Assembly: GCA_023430545.1 (NCBI GenBank) | Contig: JAEZAF010000226.1 | Span: 1 to 27,427, forward strand | DNA: 27,427 nt | Direction: 5' to 3' | DNA from: Chloroflexota bacterium | Lineage (GTDB): Bacteria; Chloroflexota; Anaerolineae; Aggregatilineales; Phototrophicaceae | Shown here: positions 14,898 to 26,800 of the stretch, in pieces | How the letters are laid out: each line of letters opens with the position of its first letter | Numbering within the stretch: the stretch's first letter is position 1 | Made by a program: the position numbers and the translations under genes | Notes under the pieces: model-generated | Databases searched by the model: none | What the model saw: the letters and a program-made list of their open reading frames with translations, nothing else | Told to the model about the DNA's origin: nothing

Positions 14898-17800
14898 ATG
14901 GTTTCAACACACTTCTTCCCCAAAACCCGCAGCTTGTTACAAACCCGCAGCTTGTTACAAACCCGCAGTCTCTGTTTCGCAGCCGTTCTGCTGATTCTGA
15001 TCCTCATCCTGAGTACCACCTTCACGGTGCAGGCTCAGGTATCGATCAGTTTCTCGGCCAGCGGTCTGGCTGGGGCGAATATCGGTGCGCCGACTTCGCT
15101 TCAGTTTGGGCCGGATGGCCGCCTCTATGCCTCTCAGCAGGATGGCAAACTGCTCGTCATGTCAGTTGCACGCAACGGGCCGAATAACTACTCGGTCACG
15201 GACAGTGAGCAGATCCTGACGGTCCAGAAGTATGTCCCTAATCACAATGACAATGGAGATCCGCAGCCCGGGCTGCGCACTCGTCAGGTGACCGGGATCT
15301 ACGTCACCGGCACAGGCATCAATCCAGTGCTGTATGTCAGTTCCAGTGATCCGCGTATCGGCGCTGGCGGTGGTGCGGAGCTGAATCTCGACACCAACTC
15401 CGGCGTCATTTCGCGCCTCACATGGGTAGGGTCCAGTCGGGATGATCCCAACGGCTTCTGGGATAAGGTCGATCTGGTGCGCGGCCTGCCCCGTTCAGAG
15501 GAAAATCACGCTGTCAACGGGATGCAGCTCAGCGCGGATGGGAATACACTGTATGTCACGGTGGGTGGTTCCACCAATGCTGGTGCCCCCTCCAATAATT
15601 TTGCGTTTATTACCGAATATGCCTATTCAGCGGCGGTTGTCAGCATCGACCTCAACGCGATTGAAGCGATGACCGTCAAAACCAACAGTTCGATTTACAG
15701 CTCCGAGTCGTATGTCTACAAATGGATTTACGACCTGCCCACGCTGGACGATCCGACCCGCGCCAACAGCAACGGCATCGCCGACCCCGGCAATGGCGGT
15801 TATAACGGTGTCGAACCAAATGATCCCTTCGGTGGGAATGATGGCTTGAATCAGGCCAAAATCGTCGTGGGCGGCCCGGTTCAGGTGCATTCCCCCGGCT
15901 ATCGCAATCTCTACGATATCGTGATTATGACCAGCCCCGGGCACGAAGGCCGGATGTACGGCGTCGATAACGGTGCGAATTCAGGTTGGGGTGGTCACCC
16001 GGCAGGCGAGATCAACTATCCCGCTGAATATGCGGGTTATCCGCCGACCGTGCCGACGATGGGTTCCTGCACCAATGATTACATCTCCGGCGAACCCGGC
16101 TCCAGCAGTACAGGTCCCGGTGGTGATCCGGTCGTCAACAATCAGAATGGTCTGCACTACATTCGCCCGCTCACCAGTGGCGATTTTAACTTTGTCCAGC
16201 CTGGGCAGAAATATTATGCCGGACATCCTGTGCCAGTGCGTGGGAATCCGTCCGGGGCAGGGCTTTATACCAAAGGCCCGCACACCAGTGATCCTGCTGG
16301 TGGAGATGACTACCTGCGCACGCAGATCCTGCCGGTGACTGATCCCAATTTTGCCAGCCGGTCGCTTCCGGTAGACTGGCCGCCCGTTCCGCTGAGTATG
16401 GCGTATCCGGCGGAGTGTGACTTCCGCAACAGCGGCCAGACCGACGGCGCGATCGCCAATTACGGCCCCTCCACCAACGGGATTACCGAATACACCGCCT
16501 CGAACTTCTCCGGCGCACTGAAAGGTAATCTGCTGGCGGCGGGTTTTGACGGTGCTGGCCCCATCTATCGCATTATCCTGAGCGCGGATGGTAAAACTGT
16601 CACCAACTGCCCTGCCAATAATCCACCGAATGGCAATCTGCCGAACTGTAACTCGACGCTCGTGACCGGTTTCGGCCAGCAGCCGCTGGATGTGACCGCA
16701 CAGGGCGACACCGACATTTTCGGCGGTACGGTCTGGGCGGCAGTGTATGGCCCCAGTGCCAATAAGATCTGGGTATTCGAGCCTGCCGACTATAACGGTC
16801 GCGATACCGAAACCTGTGAGCCGGACGGCAGCGACAACACGCTGGACTCCGACGGTGACGGCTATACCGACTTCGACGAGATGGACCCGCTTAACGATAC
16901 CAATCCATGCTCGCCAGCCAGCATCCCGCAGGACAACGACGACTCCGAGATCAACGGATTCCTCGTCTCAGACTGGAACGACCCCGACGACGACGATGAC
17001 GGGATCGACGACGAAGACGATCACTTCGCGTGGGATGCCGACAACGGCACCACAACCAATCTGCCCATTCACTACGAACTGTTCAACGCCTTCCCTGGTT
17101 ACGGTTTCGGCGGGCTGGGTTTCACCGGCCTGATGAATAACGGCACGACGCTGTATCAGAATCAGTTCGTCGCCCCCGGTGGCCTTGGTGCGGTGATCTT
17201 CGGTGGGACCTCTGGTCTGCTCACTATCCCCAACATCACCGACGGCGACGCTTACGGCGCGAGCAACAATCAGATGAACGCCTTCCAGTTTGGTGTGGAT
17301 GTTGGCACCGCCACCGGCCCCTATACCGTGCGTGGACAGATCAATAACCCGTTCTTCAACGGCGCTGCGCCCGCGAATTATCAGTCGCAGGGGATGTTCA
17401 TCGGCACCGGTGATCAGGCCAGTTATGTCAAGCTGGTGCTGAAGGGCAACGGAGGCAATAACGGCTTCCAGTTCTATTCCGAGAACAATAATGCATCCGG
17501 TACGGACATCAGCACGCCGAATGTCAGTGGTGTCCTCAATGCCAACGAGATCGAGCTGTTTTTCGTGGTCAATCCGAATGACGGCACCGTCGTCGGCCAG
17601 TATTCGCTGGACGGCGGCCCCCGTGTCACAGTCGGCACCATCACCCTGACTGGCAGCCTGCTCAACGCGGTGCGCGGCACCTATACCAATCAGGGTCAGC
17701 CGTCTGCGCTGGCGGTCGGCATCATCGGGACTTCTTCCGGTGCGGCTCCGGCCTTTGGCGGCACATGGGATTACATCGCCGTCGATCAGAACCCGTCCGA

Positions 17801-20800
17801 TACCGATGCGCTGGTCAAGATCGATACCGGCAACAGCATCAATGGCAGCACCTTCAACAGCGGCTTCTCAGTCCAGAACACATCAACCGGTGCAGACATC
17901 ACCAGCGTCAGCTTTGACCTCAGCACCGCCATGCTGTCTGAAGTGGTCTTCGACCCCAATGGCACGGCAGGTGACGCTGTCGCCAAAGGGTTCACCCCGG
18001 CTGGCGGTTTTGGCGGGACGATTGCCAATCATAACTTCAGCAGTGCCTATGAAGGCGGCTTCTATAAACTGACGGTCAACTTCAGTAACTTCGACCCTGG
18101 TCAGACGCTGAATTTCTCAATCGATGTTGACCCCGTCAGCATCAAAGGCGGTTCTTCACCCGGGCCGAACGAATCCGGCAGTGTCTCCGGCCTCGAACTG
18201 GCAGGCACAACCGCGATGGTCGCCTTCAGTAATGGAGAAACCCACGAAGTCGAGTTGTACCGTATCCAGCCCAACAGTATCGGCGGCTCGGTCAATATCG
18301 CCCGTAATCTGATCCCCGCAGCACCGTCGATCTCGGTACTCGGTGTGCCATCGCTTCCGGCCACCGTCTTTGACGACGAGCAGACCGTCCGTGTCTCCGC
18401 ACCGGCGGGTTCAGAGGTATCGCTGCTGCAATTTGAGGCCGGACTCTTCGTTGAAGATCTGAATGGCCCGTACGCCGGCGTCGGCTATGACATCGACCCG
18501 TATGAGGTCAACAGCATCATCGCCGTTCAGGAATTCGATGCGACCATCGGGGCACAGGGTTATGTGGACTTCAATGTCACGCTGACTCAGGGTGATCCTG
18601 AAGCGGGTTATCACCTGCTTGCCGCCGTCCGCAAGGACAGCGACGGCGCGACCAGCGACCTGTCCAATACCGCCATCCTGAAATACGACCCGAACGCCAT
18701 GCCGCTGGTGGTGGCGCGCATCAATGCAGGCGGCGAAGCCTACACCGATACTCAGGGCAATCAGTGGAGCGCCGACCAGTACTCGACCGGCGGAAGCTGC
18801 TATCCTGGAAACTGCTCCGATATCATCAATGTTGAAATCGCCAATACCAGCGATGACTTCCTGTATCAGAGCGAGCGTTACGGGACAATGGGCTACGCCA
18901 TCCCGGTGCCGGTCGCCGATCAGTATATTGTGCGCCTGCACTTCGCGGAAATCTATCACGGCGTCAGCACGCCCAATGGTACCGGTGCCCGCATCTTCGA
19001 TGTGAATATCGAAGGCACACAGGTGCTGAATGACTACGACATCGTCGTCGATGTCGGCCCTGCGACAGCAGTTGTGAAGGAATACACAAACGTTGCCGTC
19101 AACGATGGTACCCTGAATATCAACTTCACGACGGTCGCCGATAATGCGAAAGTCTCCGCTATTGAAGTCCTGCGCTTCGGTGAAGGTGATGAGCAGAATC
19201 CGATTGTCGTCAATCCGATTGGTGATCAGACTGATAACGAAGGGGATGTCATCAGTCTGGCCGTCAGCGCCAGCGGTGGCGATAGCAGCCTGACCTACGG
19301 CGCGACCGGCCTTCCGCAGAACCTGTCGATCAATGCCAGCTCAGGCCAGATTTCCGGCACGGTTGCCAACGGTGCGGCCAGCGGCGGCCCGGACAGCGAC
19401 GGTGTCTATCCTGTGACTGTCACTGTTGATGACAGTGACGCCTTCAATACCGATGCAGTCAGTGTGTCATTTGAATGGACCATCAACGAGCCAGTTGTCA
19501 TCCAGCCGGGTGATGTGCTGTACCGTGTCAACGTCGGCGGCCCGCAGCTTGATGCAGCCGATGGCAGTGACGAGGACTGGAGCGTCGATACTGCCGCCAA
19601 TCCTTCACCGTACCGCACAGCAGGCGGGACCAACTTCTTCTCGGCCAGTTCAGGCGGTGCCCATACCATACCCGCGCAGATCGACATGACCGATCCGTCG
19701 CTGGATGCTGCCCCCGCAGCGCCACCTGCCCTGTTCGAAACCGAACGCTGGGACGATGGCCCTCTGCCGGAAATGACATGGTCCTTCCCGGTTCCAGCCG
19801 GTACTGAAGTGGAACTGCGCCTGTTCTTTGCTGAACTGTTCAGCGGTGTGAATCTCGCCGGTGAGCGCGTCTTCGATGTCGAAGTAGAAGGCAACGTGCC
19901 GCCCGCTTTCGACAATATCGACCAGATCGCCGTCGCTGGTCCGAAGGGTGCGTTCATGCGCTCTGTCACCCTGACAGTGACCGATGGCTCGCTGGACTTC
20001 CTGCTGGTACACGGTGTCGAAAATACCGCGCTCAAGGGGATCGAGATCATCATCCCCGAAGATGCTGCACCGTCGCTGGTGTTTGATCCGACGACGGCAT
20101 CCTTTACGCTGCTTCAGGGTGAAACCGACGCCCAGACCTATACCGTCAGCACCAGTAATGGCAGCGCGCTGCCCGGTGACCTGACCCTGACCGCAGTTGA
20201 CAATGTGACTGCCAATCCACCGATCTGGCTGACACTGGATGGCGTCACAGGCTATACAGTCGATGCGACCGGTCTGGATGCCAACACCTATACCGCGACC
20301 ATCACAGCCAGCGGGACCGGCTTCAACAGCGGTACCCATACCGTGACCATGATCGTCTCTGGTGGCTTCGTCAATAACCCGCCAGTGATCGATCCCATCG
20401 CCGATGTCGTCGCCACGATTGGCGATACCATCACCGTGAACGTCACCGCGACTGACGAAGACGATGTCGATGATACAATCGCGCTGAGCCTGAGTATTGT
20501 CGATAACAGCACCAGCACGACCGTCCCGGCTTCGGAATACACCTTCACCGACAACGGCGACGGCACCGGTACGCTGACATGGATCACCGACAGCGCCGAT
20601 GACGGCAGTTACACAGCGTCACTCAATGCGAATGATGGCGTCAACAGCCCGACGACTGCCAACTTCAATATCACCATCAACTCGACACTGGTGAACCTGC
20701 CGCCGGTGATCACAGATCCCGGTACCCAGACCAATGAAGAGGGTGATACCGTTTCGCTCCAGATTCAGGCGACGCCGCCGGAACAGGGTCAGTCACTGAC

Positions 20801-23800
20801 CTACTCAGCGGTTGGACTGCCCCCGAACCTGACCATCAACCCGACCACCGGCCTCATCTCCGGCGAGATCACGGAAGGCACGTCTGGGACTGGTGCCTAT
20901 CTGGAACAGAACGGCCTGCTGGTCGTCGAAGTCGAATCCGTTCCGGCTAAGGGAGATTGGGACGACAGCAGCATCCCGGTGGATATTCCTTCCCCGATTG
21001 CTGGCGCGGTGGGCAAGTACTACGAATGGCAGCATGGCAGCACCAATACCGGTGTCATCCAGCCCAACACCAACAATACACTGAGCTATCCGATCAGCAT
21101 CAGCACACCAGGGCTGTACCGCTTCCAGTGGCGGTCTGCTGCCCCCAACGCATCGGAACACAACGACAGTTGGGCCAGCATCAAGGGGACCGGTAGCCGT
21201 GCGTATGCCCGTCAGGGGAATCCGCTCAGCCCGACCTCCAACCTGCCGTTGGGGAACTCGTTCATCAAGGTTTACCAGAACATCTCCAACAACACGTGGA
21301 CCTGGGTCACCAATAACGTTGACAACAACGGCCACGAGATCTTCTTCGAGTTTGATGCCGCCGGTGTCTACACAGTGGAGATCGCGGCCCGGTCCACCCT
21401 GCACAAGATCGACCGCTTCGCCCTGTATATCGTGGATGCCACACATCCGAATGGCCGCTATAACAACACACAGCTCACCAACTTCCCGGCATCCCCGCAG
21501 GACAGTTCCGGCAGCAGCGGCGCAGCAGACAACAGCCCGTATACGGTTGAAGTCACGGTGACCGACAACGGTACACCGGTCGAGAGCAGCGTCGTCAGCT
21601 TCCAGTGGATCGTGACAGAGCCGGGTGTGGTGACGAATCCAGGGGCAACGGTGACCGTCAACGCCAACGGCGGCCTGATCTCCAGCACCTACGATGCCAA
21701 CTCGATGCAGATCATCAACACTGGCGATGTCGAGATCACCAGCCTCTCGTTTGACCTTCGCACCGCCTTCATGCCTGATGTGGTCTTCGACCCGACAGGC
21801 ACAGCAGGTGACAGCGGCGCGAAATGCCTCGAAGCCAACAGTGGCGCGGGGACGGTAGGCTATGTCAGCCCGGCCAATACCTGTGTGACGCCCTTCAGCG
21901 TTCCACAGAACGGTACCAACAGCGCCGACGGTTACCGCGTGATGTCGATGTCCTTCAATGACTTTGATCCCGGTGAGAGCTTCGGCTTCTCGGTGGACAT
22001 CGACCCGACCAGTATCAAGGGCGATGTCTCGACTGGTGACGCCGGTTCTGTCTCCGGTCTGGAGATGATCGGCGCGAAAGTCACCATCACCTTTGCAGAT
22101 GGCAGGACTCTGGTCTCGCCGCTGTGGTCCGATGGCAGCAACGGCGGTTCCAAAGTAATGGCGGTTCTGCCAGAACCTGCGCCTGCCGCACCATCAATCG
22201 CCATTCAGGGCGTGCCAGTGACGCCAGCCGTCGTCAGCAATGCGAACCAGACGGTACTGATCACCGGGCCAGCCAATGCCACAGTCGCCCTGCTGCGTGC
22301 TGATGCCCGTCTCTACATCGACAGCGGCGCAAGCGGCGGCTACGACATTGACCCGTTTGAGGCCAATGAAGTCCTCGCCAAACAGCTTTACAATGTCACA
22401 CTCAACAGCAGCGGACAGGGCAGCATCCCGGTCACCCTGACGCAGACCGACAGCACCAACGCCGGCCCGGATGGCGGCCTGAATCACTTCGTCGCGGTGG
22501 TCACCCGTCCCGATGGACGCACCAGCCTCGCATCGAATGTGATCGTGCTCCAATACAATCCGAATGTTGTGATACCGAGTCTGGTCGCCAATCCCAACAG
22601 CTTCACCTTTACGGCGGAAGCAGGCAGCACCACTGCTCAGAACGGCAGCTTCACTATCATGACCAGTGACAGCAGCCCGGTCCCGGCCAATGTTCTCGTG
22701 ACCTCAAACGCGGCATGGCTGATCCCGAATGCCGCCCAGCCGGGCAGCTTCAGCGTCAATCCGACTGGTCTGGCACTAGGTGTCCATAACGGCGTCCTGA
22801 CCGTGAGCGCGACCGGTTACAACAGCACCACCGTCTCCGTCGCCCTGACGATCACCCAGCCGAATACGCCGCTGCTGGTAGTGGAGAAAACTGCCGACAA
22901 GCAGAGTGTGAGCTTCGGCGAACAGCTCACTTACACCATCACTGTGGACAACGACGGCGGTGCAGACGCACTTGATGTCGTCGTCACCGATATGCTGCCA
23001 GCCAGCACCGAGTTCGTCTCGGCGACTTCTCCATGCAGCCATGCCGCTGGCGTCGTCACCTGTAATCTCGGCACACTGGCAGCAGGCGGAAGCACCAGCC
23101 TGACAGTCGTTGTGGATGTGGTGGCAGATACCGAATCCTATACGGTGTCCGCGACCAACGGCGCACCGTTCGAGGTCTCTGACCTGTCGCTGACTTATGA
23201 CCTGCCAGCCGAAGTCCAGTTCGTGTCCGCCGATCCCGACGCCGACGATGCGGTCTGCTCTGAAAGTGAAGGCACGCTGACGTGCAGCTTCGGCACCACC
23301 AGTGTCGGTGATACCCGCTACGTTGAGGTGTTCGTCACCAGCCAGCTTCAGGTGACAGAACTCGTCAATGCGGTCACCGTCACATCCAGCAATGCGGCCA
23401 CCGCGAATGACAGCGTGACCACGCCGATTGAGTCTGATACACCGGGCGATCCGAAGGCCTTCGTTGAAGTCAGCCCAGGCACGGATCTGTTCGCCAGTAC
23501 CTATGACAATGGCTCGTTCATCATCACCAACCAGTCCAGCGACGGTGTGGAGATCACCAGCGTCAGCTTTGACCTGAGCACCGGCATCCTGCCGGATATG
23601 GTCTTCGATCCGACCGGCACGGGCGGCGATGCGACGGCCAAATGTCTCACCGCCAACAGCGGCGCCGCGGCGGTCGGATACATCGTCCCGGCCAATCCCT
23701 GTGCCTCACCGTTCAGCCAGCCGCGTCAGGGTGGCTATGACGTGATGAGCCTCAGCTTCAATGACTTCGCGCCGGGTGAGACCTTCACCTTCAGCGTGGA

Positions 23801-26800
23801 CATCGATCCGAACAGCATTCAGGGGGTTCCCGGTGCGGGTAATGCAGGCGCAGTCTCTGGTTACGAGCTGATCGGCTCTACCGTGACCGTCACCTTCAGT
23901 AACGGCGCGACCATCACCGGTAATCTCTATCAGGAAGGCTCGCTGGGCGGTTCGCAGGCCGTGATCGAAGAAGATGCGACCAGCAGCCCGACGATTGCCA
24001 TTCAGGGTGTGCCAAACACGCCAGCCACCGTTAATCAGCAGCAGCAGACCGTTGTCGTCACCGGTACACCGGGCGATTATGTCAGCCTGCTGGTCATGGA
24101 TGGCCGTCTGTTCATCGCATCCGGTGACCCACCCTACAACGTGCCCGATCCAACCTACTACGCCAACGAAGCCATGAGCGGCAAGAGCCTGCACACGGCG
24201 CAGATCGGCGCAGGCGGCACGGTCAGCATCCCGATCATGCTGTTCCTGACCGAAGGCGGCGCGAATCCGGACGGTGGTCTGAATCACATCGTCGCCGTGA
24301 CCAGCGATACGCCCTACGCGGTCGATCAGCAGACCAGCCAGACGTCGAACATCATCGTTCTGAAGTACGACCCGAACGCGACGATCAAAAATCTGGTCAT
24401 CACACCGAACAGCTTCAGCTTCAATCTGAACGAAGGCGAGACCGACAGCGAAACCTACGTTGTGGACAGCAGTGATGGCAGCACGATGCCGTCTCCGGCG
24501 CAGATGGCGATCATCGATGATGACACCAACCAGCCGGCGACATGGGCAACCACGACCTCCGCAGCCAATCAGGATACGCCCTACGAAGTCAACGTGAATG
24601 CAACCGGACTCACACCGGGGACCTACACGGCGAAGCTGATCGCGGGGCCAGTGGCGGGTTATCAGAATGCTCAGGCGACCATCACGCTCGTCGTCACCGA
24701 CGACAGCGGCGAAGCGGAACCAAAGGCCTTTGTCGGCATTCTGCCCGGAAGCGGTATCGATGCCAGCACCTACGATGATGGCTTTACCATCACCAACCAG
24801 TCCACTGGAGGCGTGACGATCACCAGCGTCAGCTTCGATCTCAGCACCGCGCTCTTCCCGAACATGGTCTACGACCCGCTTGGGACCGCAGGTGATGCCA
24901 CCAGTAAATGCTTCACCCCGACATCGGGTGCCAGCGCCACCGGTCAGATCGACCCCGGCAGCGAGTGCTCAGCACCGTTCAGCCAGCCGCATGGCAATGG
25001 CGGCTTTGATGTACTCACCGTCAGCTTCAATGACTTCGATCCGGGCGAGACCTTCAGGTTCGCTGTGGATGTCGATCCGACCAGCATTGAGGATTCGCCG
25101 AATATCGCTGGTCCGGGCAGCGTGTCAGGTCTGGAACTCGCAGGCACAACAGTGACCGTCACCTTCAGTGATGGCACTACCCTCGTCGGTCAGACCTATC
25201 GGACACAGCCCAGCAGTAACGGCAGCTCTGAAAATGTCCTCGTACTGGATGCTGAGACGACAGCCCCCGGTCTGACGGTGCTTGGCACGACGCCCACTAC
25301 CTCAGCCAATGGCTATCAGGATGCCTACGTCAGTACGCTGAATCGCACCGCCCGCGTCAGTGGCCCGGCGGGCAGGAACGTCTCGCTGATGGTGGTGCAG
25401 AGTGTGCTGCTGACATCCAACACTATCGCTGATCCGTTTGAGGCCAACAACGCTCAGGTCATCGCCGAATACGATGCTACGATTGGCGCAGGCGGCACGG
25501 TCGATATCCCGTTCACACTCGCCAATCAGACCAGCACCTACTATCTGATGGCCGTCATCAACGGCGAACAGATCAGTGACAGTTCAGTCATGTGGCGTCT
25601 GAAGTACCAGTCCAATGCGGTGCCAGTCGCGAACGCCGGGCCGGATCAGACGGTTGTCGATAGTGACAGCAATGGCACGCAGGCCGTCACGCTGGATGGC
25701 TCCGGCAGCACGGATAGTGACGGTACCATCGCCAGCTATGTCTGGACCGAAGGCGCACAGCAGATCGCGACCGGCGCGACCCCGACCGTGAACTTCGCCG
25801 TCGGCACGCACACCGTCACGCTGACCGTCACCGATGACGACGGCGCAACCGATACCGACACCGTTACGATTGTAGTGAATCCAGTGACAGCACTGCCGAC
25901 GGTTGTCAGCTTCACCCTGATCAATTCGGAGACAGACCTGCCCATCGGGACGATCGAAGAAGGCGAGATCATTAACCTTCAGGAGACGGGGAACAAGCTC
26001 AATATCCGCGCCGATGTCCAGAACGGCACAGGCGCAGCAGTCAAGAGTGTGGTCTTCAATCTGACCGGCGCGGTGACACGCAATGTGACCGAAAGCGGTG
26101 CGCCGTACGCACTGTTTGGCGACACCAGCGGCAACTACATCCAATGGACGCCGCCGCTCGGTAGTTATACCCTGCTGGCGACGCCGTACACCGGCACCGG
26201 TGGCAGTGGACAGGCCGGTAACGCGCTGACCATCAACTTCTCGATCGTGAATCAGACGACGCCAGTCAATCAGCCACCCGTAGCCGATGCTGGTGAAGAC
26301 CAGACTGTGATTGACACCGATGATAACGGTGGTGAGTCTGTCACGCTGGATGGCTCTGGCAGTACCGACAGCGACGGCACCATCACCAGCTATGTCTGGA
26401 CCGAAGGCGCACAGGAGATTGCGACCGGTGCGACACCCACAGTCAATCTCGCGCACGGCAGCCACACCATCACCCTGACGGTGACCGACGACGACGGCGC
26501 AACCGACACCGATACCGTGACCATCATTGTCGAACCGCTGCCGGATCAGAATCAGCCGCCAGTAGCCGATGCTGGCCCTGATCAGACCCTGGCAGATGCT
26601 GATAACAACGGCAGTCAGTCCGTCATTCTGAATGGATCTGCCAGCACGGATAGTGACGGTACCATCGCCAGTTATGTCTGGACCGAAGGCGCACAGCAGA
26701 TCGCGACCGGTGCGACCCCGACCGTGAACTTCACCGTCGGCACCCACACCGTCACCCTGACGGTCACCGATGACGACGGCGCGACGGATACCGATACGGT

